Source: Onchocerca lupi
Taxonomy: Eukaryota > Nematoda > Chromadorea > Rhabditida > Onchocercidae
NCBI GenBank assembly: GCA_028564675.1
Contig: JAOVVO010000103.1
Location: 98,912 to 162,911, forward strand
Length of the DNA: 64,000 bases
Direction of reading: 5' to 3'
Below, one piece after another: positions 40,901-52,632 of this stretch. A program made the position numbers and the translations under genes. Under the pieces are notes generated by a model. It worked only from the letters and a program-made list of their open reading frames with translations. It ran no database searches and was not told the DNA's origin. Each line of letters begins with the position of its first letter. Position 1 is the first letter of the stretch.

Positions 40901-41470
40901 TAGCATACGGAAGTTGTTTGGTAACATTGCCAATTTTTTCCCAAAACGTTTCAGAAGCCATAAAGCCAGGTCATTGTTTCCTCGGGCAACAGCAGCCATT
41001 AATACTGTAGTACCATTGATATCTTGCTGCTGTGCTCGAGCTAAGGCATATTTCGAATTTTCATTAAATAATAATTCAACGCTTAGCGTCTGTCCTTCAC
41101 CTGCAGCAACGAGAGCCGGATTCTCGCCAAATACTGATATAGCATCCTGTGTTGCTGGTACTTCGTTTTGTAATAAACTAAATACCAACAATGCAACGAT
41201 AATATTTAGCGATTTTGTTTCATTATTTTGAAATTAAAGAAAAAAAATAAATAAAAAAAAAAAAGAAAAAAGAAAAACAAGAAGATGAACATACTCGACA
41301 GCCTGTAGAAAGCCAAGTTTAGCGGCCACATGAAGCGGTGTTTGTCCATTAATATCACGTTGTTCTAAATCTTTCTTTTTCATATGCGTAAGGCAATTTA
41401 TATGATTAGCTCGGACAGCTTTGAACGCATCGTTACAGCAACTGCTTGTGGATGAAAATGCATGACGCAT
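37926..41470 (-). CDS. Ankyrin-repeat protein
   Basis: Multi-exon ankyrin protein of about 525 residues. Exons: 41295-41470, 40876-41177, 40336-40404, 39876-40109, about 39297-39536, 39030-39141, 38686-38926, 38461-38578, 37926-38009. Repeat consensus pieces, in order: DINGQTPLHVAAKLGFLQAV, INGTTVLMAAVARGNNDLAL, MLPLHVAAAKGNIEFI, FGCTPVFYAIQGG, KGQSLLHVACLAGHAHIV, HGNTPLHLTAINNHTDAAQY, and a last half-repeat NGAEPRLLNNVGQTAEAIA. A basic stretch (RKQKKTKEW), a Ser/Thr/Asn-rich linker and an acidic helix (DEDEWRESLAAVAQIDRVL) follow to the stop. All junctions are in phase except 39876/39536, where an exon or a different splice site is missing. Intracellular scaffold by inference; closest family not identified. 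Confidence 0.85.
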
Positions 41471-41498
41471 CTTAAAACATGCAGCGAAATTTAATTTT

Positions 41499-41501
41499 CC
41501 T
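41499..41501 (-). promoter_or_regulatory. Probable 5' splice-leader or UTR acceptor of the ankyrin gene
   Basis: TTTATTAAGCAG on the minus strand ends at 41500, about 30 bases upstream of the chosen ATG at 41470. A short out-of-frame ATG-TTT-TAA lies between them, and the main frame has a stop just upstream of the acceptor, which supports this start. Confidence 0.4.
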
Positions 41502-41728
41502 GCTTAATAAACATAACGATTTCAAAATTCTCATATCTGATACGATTAGGACGAAAATATCAATTGAAATCAAGTTATCACCAAGGATGTAAACATCTTT
41601 GATTTTTAGGATCTCTAAATTGATGTAAAGTGTTCTCTTCTCGAGATATGATTTAAGCTTAGGTAACTTGAGATAAAAACACAAAAGTGTGAGTTCCAAA
41701 TTTCTACATATAGAAATTTAAAATTGAT

Positions 41729-41870
41729 CCATATAAATAAAAATGTAAATTTCATTGTGGCTTTTGACTCAACGTTTCAAGTTCTTTAGCAATTGTTTTG
41801 AAATTTTGAAACACAAAACGTTGCATTCGAATAGGCGCGTATTTTTTTATAAGATGTATTACTTTTTTTT
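41729..41870 (-). repeat. Dispersed repeat family, copy 2 (inverted)
   Basis: Read on the minus strand, the core ACGCGCCTATTCGAATGCAA is intact. It is followed by CGTTTTGT, TCAAAATTTCAAA, GAACTTGAAACGTTG and TTTTTATTTATATGG, in the same order as in the 48.7 kb copy. Confidence 0.8.
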
Positions 41871-42025
41871 CTAGACATTTTTATTTAAATAGACAAGCGG
41901 TACAGCTAGTTTAGTATAAAATAATCTAACAGAACATACGGAAAAAAAAAAGAAATAAACGAATTTAGTTTCATTTACTTTTTAAATTTTGACAATTTTT
42001 GGAAGAACATTGATCATTTCTTTAT

Positions 42026-42345
42026 AGAAAAAGCTAGAATGGATTTTCTTGCGATCAACAGTTTAAAGGATGGGATTGTTATTGAAACCAAAGGTAAAGT
42101 AACTGAAGTTAATGTCAACAAGGATAAGTGTATTATTGACAGGGATAGATGACTGCTGCATTATCGGCCAGCAAACACTCGAAAATGCAAGCAAAAATAT
42201 ATACTGCAACGACAGTGCTGCGATCGGCTCAAATACAGTATTGAATTCCATCACATTACTAGACTGGTTTCTCTTTCATGGAATTGTACAATGTTAAAGA
42301 CAAGTTAGATTCTTAATGTCAGGGGTCATAACCACAATAAAGATC
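42026..42345 (+). CDS. Possible small two-exon gene (68 residues, CDS 42039-42297)
   Basis: Not recognised. An acceptor CTTTATAG ends at 42027, followed after 11 bases by an ATG at 42039. Exon 1 (42039-42093) ends AAAG with a GTAAAG donor. A 49-base intron ends TTGACAG, and exon 2 (42143-42297) is in phase to a TAA. An AATAAA lies about 43 bases after the stop, as expected for a compact nematode gene. The product is MDFLAINSLKDGIVIETK plus a tail with DDCC, YCND and a C-terminal Cys. IIGQQTLEN and AIGSNTVLN loosely resemble hexapeptide (left-handed beta-helix) repeats, which may be chance. It may be a real small gene or a remnant of a larger one. Confidence 0.4.
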
Positions 42346-42446
42346 TCTAACCTATGAAATCATTTTTTCACTTTCTGAAACTTTTAACAAAATTTAGCAC
42401 GAATAACAGGAAATGTTTTGTATAGTGATTTAGTTGAACATAATAG

Positions 42447-42546
42447 TTATTTGAGTCTAACCGGAATTTACTGCATTTAATGGAGCATATTAATAATTAT
42501 TTGAGTCTAACCGGAATTTACTGCATTTAATGGAGCATATTAATAA
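42447..42546. repeat. Perfect 50-bp tandem duplication
   Basis: Two adjacent identical 50-base units (42447-42496 and 42497-42546), each with TTTGAGTCTAACCGGAATTT. Identity suggests a recent event or an assembly artefact. Confidence 0.95.
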
Positions 42547-45500
42547 TCTTATGTAACTCAAGTTCCACAAAAATTATAAAATTATTTCTCAATGCACGCT
42601 AATTTCAAGGAATCATGCAATTTTATTTTTTGAATCGAAATTTAGAAACAACTAGATTCTCTTATTTTGAAATTCCAAAAAAAAAAGTGTTAAGATAAAT
42701 TTAGAAATATATACAATAATATCGCCTTCTGAACTATTCTTAGTATCTTATGATGATTTTTGAAGTTAAAGTAAGTGAAGTGTGTTTGAACAAAATCCCA
42801 AAAATTTTCAGATAATTAAAATACTTCTTTTTCTCAAGAATAAAATGTAAGATTTCTCAGCGAAAAATTTCAACCCTATTTTTTCAGTTCTATTTTCCAT
42901 TTTCGGATAGAGAAGACTGTCTGATGTGCTTTTTTTACCTCTCCAGCAATTGCGTTTATAAAAGATTTTTTAATTCCACTTCCCATTTTTAAAATTCAAT
43001 AATCATCGGCAGATGTCTCTTGAGATTAAAGCATTATTTGGAACCATTATTTGGTAATTTGATCTCTTACTACTTGAATCTAAACAAAACGAAATCCATT
43101 CCGACACTTTCCTGTTTTCTTTTTTTTTTTTCTGTTTTTTTAGGGGGAATGGAGGGTAGAAAGGAAAGATAACAGGATGACTGTTGGAAATTTGGCATCG
43201 GCTCAGACAATAACAATGACTGCAGCTTAGAGTTGTTTATTGGAAATTCCAACATCAAGTAATCAATACTGTTTCAATTGCTTGACAAAACACAATTTTG
43301 TGTGGAATTACGGCAGAATATGATTTGAGCAGATAAGCTGAAGATGAAAATATAGCGGTATGTCAACAAGATGCAAGATGAAAATAACATTGGGCTGAGT
43401 TTATCACTAATTTTAAAATGTATCCTAAGGATTACTGGTAAGAATGTTCAATTTGTAAAGCAATAATAGCTCATAAGATTAATTTTTTGAAGCAGAATCT
43501 CAAAAAACTGGATACTGTTTGTTGAAAGATTACCATTGAAAGTGCAATCAAAAAATGGCTGAAAAACTGAATAAAAGAAAAAAAATAAATTTGAAAATGA
43601 TGGACAAAAAGAAGATTTGTCGGAAGCAAGTAATCATGCTTGTGAAGCAACTTATCATTTGGGTAAATGAAAATTGTTACAAATTGGAAGGATAGGATGA
43701 AGAGGAAGACTAGAAGGTTTGATAGCATATCATTAATCCAATCATGTTGTACTTCAAGCAAAATTTCACCAAATTGCTACCTTTCAAAACTTATTAAAGC
43801 TTTTCATTCCATGTTATGCATTATGTAACATTCATACTAACATAAAATTTATGAAGAAATAGGATGAGCTAAGAAGAAGGTATTGATCAGTTAATGATCA
43901 CTGCCATTAACTGCACTTCGTTCTCTTTCTAATATATATATGCATCAGGAATATTTCGATCAACGATAGATCGATCCATTGATGATTTAATCGTCACACT
44001 CCTACTCTCCCATATATGATCATCAGGTGTGCTAAATCATGAAAACGACATTGATTTGAAAAGGATTGACAATAAAGCCTGCACATTTTCTCCATCTATA
44101 CTAATCATCGATCATAATGCAGCAATGCCACCAATTTATTTCCCTTATAAATTTTTGCGAATAACGGGCACAGTCAGACAGAGGCATGCCATGAATTGAG
44201 ACTTATACATTTCGACGAATTATTGTTGTGTTCCGATTTGAATGAATTCTGCTCCTGCCAGAATTGTTGATACCTTTGCATGCACAAATAGCACGCACAT
44301 CACTCAGCAATCACTTCACACGCTTGAAACTTTCGCATATTTGCATGCAAAAACTTTCATCAATGTTACAAGCATATGTACGTACACGACTCCTGTACAT
44401 ATATATATTCAAATACTCAACTAGGAAAGAGACGAAATATTTGTAATGGTAAGGCGTTTGAAAGCAGCAACTTTTGTAAATGTCTGGCACGAAGACACGA
44501 AAAGTACTATTATTTTCGTTGCTTATGATTCATTCATTTTTGGAACAAAAAGCAACATTCGTTCCCTGTTTTCTAAAATACTTCAATTTTGAGGGAAGCA
44601 TGCTTTTTAGAATATTTCCAGAAAGTATTCCTTTAAAGGTAGAAATATTATTAACTTGTAGGGTCTAACGTTTTTTACTAGAAACGGAGAATTTTAATGT
44701 AAATCAATCTACGGATGAAAGATTAATCTATTGAATATCACTTATACGAACTTATATTCTAAGTATATTTTAAATTCATGTCTCATCAGAATCTCTTGCT
44801 CTTCGCAAAAATTGTAGTTGATTGACCAACTAAAACGGGACTGTTAGATGAATGGAACGAAATCGAGTATTGTGTAAATTGCTAGAAAAATATTACATTA
44901 CAAAATATGACAGCATTGATGCTTGACATTCTAATAAATAGAGGAAATATAGACTTGATAAAAATTAAGCCATCGTTACTAAAAAAATAATTTTTATGTT
45001 TGTCTGTGATAGCACTATTAAAATCATAAATTTAGCGAGAAATTTGGAAGACACATTTCTCCTTTTTTTATTTTTCCATTCCCATCTTTTGTCTTTCAGA
45101 TTCCTTTCCGAACACCGGTAGACTCCAAGACTGATCCTACGAATAAACGAAGCAATTTTTTAGTGTTGCATGAGGACTGGCCAGGAAAATGATAGGATGA
45201 AGAAACTGCCACAAAATAATGTTATAACATCTCAGCAAAGATATAAATACATAAAGCGAATAATTTAGTGCCGTAAAGATTTTTGCACTTTTCTATGAGC
45301 ACTTAACTCCATTAAAATGGATGACAAAAGTAATTCCCGTATATAACTGCAAATTGCGAGCAAAACAACATGCAGCGCTTTCTGATGTGTCGCAGATGAG
45401 CACTGATAAACTAATACTTGCTTTTACACTAAGTGAAATTTTGGCAAGAAATTTACTGATAGCGATATCAAGCATAATTGATTATGTTTGGCGGTTAGCA

Positions 45501-46661
45501 AAGACTGAAGTCTAGAGCTAATGCATTCTGCCAAACAAGCAATATTGAAAACATAGCACGAGATAATTGTTGCATGTTTGTTGCAACCGAGTTCGATCTG
45601 CTGCAGTAAAGTGCATAAATTGTGATAACACAACAGCAATGCAAGGATCGACGCACTTTACGTTAGTGCTTTTAAGTAGTGCTGAATTATATTTTGTATA
45701 AATAAATATAACAATCAGTGATACGATGATTGTGTTAGATGAGGAAAAGTTTGAACAATGATAGCAAGCATTTTTGAACTGCTTTTCCGGATGCTCATAT
45801 CGAAATAGTTGATAGAACAAATTTTTTGATTTAAAAAATTTCGTTTGGTTGATAAATTTCAAAAATGATAAAGTTCTTCAATGAGAGTTTTTCACAACCC
45901 ATACTGGCAGTTATTTCCGAAAAACTTTTCTTTCCTCACTTCATTAATGAAATTTCAAACTTCAAATTATCGATTAAAATATATGCATTTATATTTGACT
46001 GTCCAATGAAATGTAAACTTTGGACCGGTCTGCACTGTGCCATTTTGTGTTGATTTGTTAAGTTTTTTAGCAGGACATAAAAGAGATAAAAACCTAAGGG
46101 ATTTGGATACTGCTCAGACTATATGTTTTTGAGTTTGCCATCTTGTTTTATTACAAAAGGCAAAAGAATATTTGATGTAAAGTGTTTTTTTAGTGTATTT
46201 CAGCCTATCTTTATGTCGGAAATCTTTGAACAACAAATGAATGGAATGTGGGAGGATAGCACGGGCAGATATTTGAATTGACAAGCATTTAAAGAGAGCA
46301 TCTACACCAGCTGTATAAGTGAAAATATTTCTGGAGAAAACCGATGCCACTCTTCACATATCTTTAAACTTGAAATTCCAGAACGCTTCAGAGCGGCACA
46401 TTAGAGGAGTCTTCAGCCATTGAATATTGCGGATCGGCGGAGTTACGCCAAATGGCGATCGAGGCATGAAGATCACGGCCTTAGCGCATTCCTTTCCTTC
46501 TACTCCTACTTTTTACGAAGCAACAGATGCTTCCTTACAACAACAATGTTTTGCTTGGCGAAAGTCAAACAAATGCCACAATATCCCTCAACACACCGCG
46601 TTGCATCACATTATCCCAGGGAGAGGGTATTCCTCCTGTACTGCAATGTTGGAGTCAGCTG

Positions 46662-46806
46662 GTGATCTCGAACATGAGGTGTAGGTGGAGATGGAATTGA
46701 GGGTGGGCTAGTGATCTCGAAGATGAAGTGTAGGTGGAGATGAAGCTGAGGGTGAGCTGATGATCTCGAAGGTGAGGTGTAGATGAAGATGGAAAGTTGA
46801 GGGTGG
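46662..46806. repeat. 49-bp tandem repeat, about three copies
   Basis: Units start TGATCTCGAA and continue with a GTGTAGGTGGAGATG-like block and a GAGGGTGGGCTA-like block. Copies start near 46662, 46711 and 46760 with several substitutions. Base composition is GC-richer and purine-rich on the plus strand compared with its surroundings. Confidence 0.85.
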
Positions 46807-48640
46807 TAGTGTTATCCTTGCAACACTATTATACGTCATTAGGGAAATAATTTGATGCGCTTCATTCTGGACATCAGGACACTTATTATTCGCCCTCACT
46901 TAGACAGCAATTCAGTGTTCAGTCTCGATCCTTTTCTCGCTTTGAACTTTCAATCTTATCAGGCTTTCTTCCTATTCGAGAATCTTTGCTGTATCATTTG
47001 GGTCACCTTTCCTCATTTGATCTCGATTTTCTCCACTAGGTCCAATACGACATTACGTTTTAAACCTTTACTCTCGGTCTTTGAAATTGTTATTGGCACT
47101 TATCATATAAATGAAGAAAATCACAGTATGCTTCAACATTAGTGCTTCTTTGTTGAAATTCTGTTATTGAATATTCATATGGGCCCCAAAAAACAAACAG
47201 ATCATGAGATAAATCAAAGTATAAGTGTTCGACCCTTTAAAATTCAATTATAATCCATTTAGAAGCAGGATATAATGAACATTCTGCTTACATTCAAAAC
47301 TGAACTTTTTGTTTAATCTCAATGCTCTTTCTATTTAATAATTTAATTTAGCACAATCTGATTCAAACTGCTGAAAAATGGACATCGAAATAGTAAAAAA
47401 TAGACACTTATATAATATTTTGAAAAAAGTAAGCCATAATGATGTGCTAAAAATATTTTCGTTAAATAATAATTTTTGTCGCCGACAATGTTTACATCTG
47501 AAAAATTGCATTTTTTTTTTTTTTTGAAAAAGATTTTTTTTTTCTAAGAATTCTTAGAGAAGGAAGATGAGTGTAATAATTTAATTTCCAGTGTATCACA
47601 AAAGCAGACTTCTCTATTTCTTCTTCACTTTCGTGTTTATCAAATCCACAAGTGTTGCCGTCAAGTTGATAACTAAGCAAACTACATCACTACTAAAATG
47701 CATTATTTATTTTTTTATTCTATCCAGATTTTGTTTCGAAAATTGAAGATTTAAATGATGAACTTGACCTCCGCAGTTTCACATCCATATTGAGAGAAAA
47801 AGTAACAACATTTGTTGGAGTGAATTTTTGAAAGGAATAAAATTCTAAACTTTCAGTCAAACTTTTTAATAACATTGTGCTACTGAGATAGCTCAAGTCC
47901 ACAAAAGCTGCACTAATCCAGAAGGGAAAATAATATTCCAAAAGGGATGCCAATTATATGTGGTACCATAGCATATGTTTGAATTCCACATATTTCATAT
48001 CTGGAAGGAATCTATTTAAACAACCATTGGACAAGTGGTTTTTTTCCAGAAGATGAACAAGATACGCCATTTGTGAGATCGAAGAACTGAGAAAAGCACA
48101 CGAATGGCAGTCGAATGATTAAGTGACAGGTTGCTTTTGGCCGTAACGACGTCACCTAGTGAAAAGAACGATTTCTGGAGCAAAAAGCAAAAGATAGGAA
48201 AGGGCGATATATACAAAACGAAAAATATATGAGCATAGAAAGACTTAGTTAGTTGAGCAAGAATATTATTCTTATTTATTGAACAAAACTAACTACTCCT
48301 CTTCTCCTTGGATTTTTTTGTTTTTTCTCTTAATTTTAATGCTTTGTTGTAATTCTTTGGCTGAAATTCTTTACAAGATTGGTTTTAATTCATGAATTCT
48401 TCGGGGTGTCCAGTGAATTTTTGTACCATCTTTCATCATCTTGGAAAATCGTAAGCGCGCAAATTCAGTCTTCCGATTTCATCAATTATAATGGGAGTGA
48501 TCCAATTGATTCGTGCTATTATACTCATAAAATTTTGCAATATTTTTTTTTTCATTTATTCATATCTAATATAGTTAATTAAATTATTTTTATAATGTTA
48601 CATACTGAATTCTCCAGTTCTTCGTTTTTACCTGTTGCAG

Positions 48641-48810
48641 GTGTGACAAATAAAAAAAGGTAGGTATATATATATAAAAAACACGCCTATTCGAATGCAA
48701 CATTATTTCAAAATTTCAAAGCAACCGGTGAAGAACTTACAACGCTGTGTCAAAACCACAACAAACATTTATACTTTTATTTATAATAGATAAATGATCG
48801 TCTTCATATC
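48641..48810 (+). repeat. Dispersed repeat family, copy 3
   Basis: Starts GTGTGACAAATAAAA, then a TA run, then ACACGCCTATTCGAATGCAA, TTTCAAAGCAACCGGTG, GAACTTACAACGCTGTGTCA and TTTATACTTTTATTTATA. It is the longest well-preserved copy in the window and shares its tail layout with copies 1 and 2. Confidence 0.8.
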
Positions 48811-51800
48811 TTTTCTGCATTTTTTGTATCCTGTATCACGTTGTCTTTTTCAAATAAGTAAACTTACTCATATTTTTCATCTAAATATGATTTTTCTTTC
48901 TTTCTTTTTTTTTTTTTTTTTTGATCAATAGAAAAGGATTGGAAGAGATATGAAGACGGATCATGTCACATTTATCAGATATGAAAATCTTGTAGTTTCT
49001 GCTCCACTGCATACTTTTTGCAATTCGATAGCTTTGATGTGGTTGGGAGCATTTTTAAGGAAAAATTTATCGCATCAATTTGGATCAAATTTTATCAAAA
49101 CATTTGCAAACCATCCTAAATTTTGTGATTCGTTGTCAACTTATGTAAAATGGATTTTTTGGCGGCATAAATACTTTGCGAATCATTATTTAACGTCAGT
49201 TCCTTAAATCCTCTTTACTCGATTTTTACGCAGAACCATTTACTGTTTTTATCCGCTGTAAGCAATAATTAGTAATGAAATATATTCATCTAATCACAAA
49301 ATTTTCCATCTATTTTTTATCTGGGAAGTCATTTCTTAATATCGTATTCCTATCTTTCTGAATCAGTAAATTGCATATTAATTGTAAAAATGCCATAATT
49401 AAATAATTATTTGGTAAAAGAAAGAAGAAAAATGAATGCGATAGACATAGCAAATTGACTTTATATATTTATAATTTAAAATGAATATTTTTAGCTAATG
49501 AGCTAATTTTACTTCATTTCTCATTCCGTGCTTTTCAGCATATTTCTCATTATTTTATTTTTACATACTCAAAACAAATCATCTCTCATAAAAATCTCTA
49601 CCATAGCGCAGGAATTCTAGAAAATTCTAAATAATAAATGAAATTATAATGTTAGTGGCTTAAGAAGATAAGAGGGTGGATGAATAAGAGAAGATACATA
49701 TTCGGAAAACAATTTTATTAAGAAAATCCCTAACGACCCCCATTTCTGCCGATGACTATCGATTTCGCTTTTTTATTTTATCCGTATCTTTAAAAATTAA
49801 GCATTCCTGAAATGATGAATGCAGAAATTTTCCCACATCCAAGAGATTTATTTTTTTCTTCTTTTATTTAAATGCATCCGATTTAGGATGTGACGTAAAT
49901 ATATTTGAATAAAAAACATTTAATCATAGTGTCATTTCCCTAATACTGGAAATTTATTAAAATGAATTGAAGACTTTTTTTTTTCAAATCCAAAACTTTA
50001 TCCATGAATTGTTCTAACCATTTTTGCAATGGACAGAACAATTAATGGATACCCTCCCACTGATGAACGGAATGTATATCTATTTATTTTATAGTTTTTG
50101 TCCGAAAAATAAAATATCTCCACTTTGAACAATCAAACAGATAATGCTTAATTTCAAATATGTTCTCCTATTAAGTAAGGATTTGAATCACTTTTATTTC
50201 AAAATTAAGAATTTTTCGTAAGCTTTTAATGGAGAAAGTAAAAATTTCCATGGAATAAGAACAAATGAAATTAATTTTATGATGTATTTTTATTTTCGCC
50301 AGCTATGATTTAAATCATAGCCGCCTTATCAACGTTTTGATTTCTGTCTCATAGTTACTTTTATTATCGAAATAGACGTATCCATGGGACTTCACTTTGC
50401 TCTTCTTCCTTGCCAAAGATTTTATGTCTATTCACAATTTTTGTTCTGCTAAACCAAAAATTTATTTTGATTTCCTGCAAGATATTGCATAATCATTCAT
50501 AAATTCAATTTATTTTAAGCAAATACGACTCATTTCTAAACGCGGTCGACGAACATCCAACTCAAAGTCTCTACTTAATTCCAACCGAATTATGATTTCA
50601 TCATTACGATGGTTATTAGTTTGCTTAAAAAAAAAAAAGTGCAAGTCCGAAAAAAGGCAAAATTTAATGAATAGATTATGATGGTGCATTTTTGAACGAA
50701 AATAGCAAATGCATATTTAACTTGAAAATCTCTTATTTTTAAAAAAGCGAAAATTTCAAGAAAAAGTTAGTTTCCAGATGAAAATTAACGAACGAAGGAT
50801 AATGACTTCGCGCAAAAAATTTTTTTGACGAAATCTTTAAAATTTATTCTATCGTTTGTAAACTGTTGATTGTGCCAGTATCCTCAAAGGCTTATAGCGT
50901 CATGAAAGTCTTTATATACTTTTAAAATTTATGATTTTTGCAATGCTATAATCTTTTGAAATGATTATAAGAGAGAACAATAGCATGCAATTATCACTTA
51001 TCATATCAAGGAGATATTTCTAGATAAATTTCATGTAAAGGCTAGATATTTTCATTTCATTTTTATGTGCGATATTCCTGTATGTTCTTTCTATAATTAA
51101 TTTTTATTCCATGTTTTTTTTTTTTTTTTTTTTTTTTTTAACTCCTTAATCAAAACACTTCGGTAAATATTCCCCAACACATCTCATTTTCTTCGTTTTG
51201 CAAACATATCAAACATATCCTCTGCTCAAAATGAAATTTTCTGATATTTTCAAGCTTTCCAAAATCAAACTTGAAGATATATATAAGTTGTACAAGCTAA
51301 AAATTGGTGTAATAGTTAAAATCAATTCATGAAAAAAATTTTAAAATAACTTAAACAACATCCAGACACAATCAAATAACTAACACTTCTTCATCCTACT
51401 TTGATCTTTCATCTTTAGGCTCTGTCACTTCAAATTTCCGCCTAATTTACTGCTTTGCCATTCAATCCGTATCGCTGATGAAGCACTCAAAATGGTACTT
51501 TGTCTTATCGGTTCGGTAGAGAAACCTGACTGTCATTCTCTCCGATGGTTACCATTGCTTTCATTAATTAGCTTCGATTATCAAACTGTCGATTGAATCC
51601 ATTTTTTTCGAAACAGAAAACAGCGAAAGATTTAATAATAAAAAAAAAAAAAAAAAAAAAGAGAGAACGGCGCCAGTATGATTTGCTATTTAAGCATTCC
51701 ATCTTTTCAAACTGCCTACTAAATTTAATAAAAAATAATGTCTAGTAAGTTTATAAGTGGCTCCATCCTTCTACTATCAAATGGCTTTTGAAATATTTCT

Positions 51801-52542
51801 CAAGTTTGGCACAGATTCAAATTATTATTTTTCTCTAGAGCCTTATCAATTTAATCTCTGTTTAAACACTACGCAAAAATTCCACAAAAATCTTTTCTAA
51901 ACATTTCATCTGCTAAGTTTTCTCGCACTCTGCACTATATTTCTATAGTATTGAAAATTTAAAATCTGCTAAAATTTTCTTCTTAGGGTAAATACTTATT
52001 TCTTTCATTAATTTTTAAAGTGTGGCAGGCGACAGGCAAACAATTGAACAAAATAGCTTAATTAAGGCGTAATTTTTAGGAAAAATTTGGAGTTTCTTCA
52101 CAAAATCATTCTCATGCAAGTTATTATTTTGCTTTCAAGAATGCACGAGTACGAAATATAATTTTCCATATTTTCTGTCTTCAGCTAGGAAATCTCACTA
52201 TAACTTTACTAAATTTTCAACAGAAATCAGCTCTGATGAAGTGTAATGAGAAAAGATGGATGATAAGAGAAGTGAGGCGGGAAAGAATGATGGCTAGATT
52301 GAGGAGATCAAATCTTTCTCGAAATTGCTCGATAGTGCTATGGCATTGCTATGATACTGAGTGCTAGATAATACTAATTAGGAATGAGATCGGCTCATTG
52401 AACTAATTAGTTCAATTTCAGAAGCTTGGAAAAACAATCGCAAAAATAGTGCGAAAATTCGATCGAAGACATGTCTTTTTTTCATTCCTTTTAACCACCC
52501 TCAACATCACATCAATCTTTGACTTTTGATTTTTCTGTCTCT
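48811..52542. other. Gene-poor AT-rich interval
   Basis: No supported gene. A T tract of about 26 lies at 51114-51139 and an A tract of about 20 at 51641-51660. The 85-codon plus frame at 48950-49207 follows a T tract and an ATAG acceptor-like site but has no donor or recognisable domain. Confidence 0.45.
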
Positions 52543-52632
52543 TTTTTTGTGCAGAATAAAATGATGGTTTCAGATAAATGTTTTGAAATTCTTTCTAATG
52601 TAAAATTATCCCATGGAACACAACCTACTATG
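52543..52632 (+). CDS. Isolated exon-like segment (24-26 codons)
   Basis: A TTTTTTTGTGCAG acceptor ends at 52554. It is followed by AATAAAATGATG and an open frame (MMVSDKCFEILSNVKLSHGT...), which ends ATG before a consensus GTAAGT donor at 52633. Both splice sites are strong and the exon ends in phase 0. It could be a first coding exon of the plus-strand gene at 60.8 kb or of another transcript. I could not find a neighbour exon. Confidence 0.35.

Larger units (their letters stand above)
42360..48640. other. Gene-poor interval, no supported exon
   Basis: AT-rich sequence with scattered T and A tracts. Open frames up to 114 codons occur (for example 45518-45862, minus) but lack splice context, domain resemblance or a polyadenylation signal. 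The only structured elements seen are the 50-bp and 49-bp tandem repeats. Confidence 0.5.

Noticed and set aside
44242..44446. Two overlapping 60-codon plus frames
   Set aside because: They overlap in different frames, end in TA-rich repeats and have no supporting signals.
45518..45862. 114-codon minus-strand frame
   Set aside because: Low-complexity composition with overlapping frames in other phases; no splice or polyadenylation signals.
48950..49207. 85-codon plus-strand frame after a T tract
   Set aside because: The acceptor-like ATAG is weak, another frame is also open at the start, no donor or polyadenylation signal was found, and it resembles no known protein.
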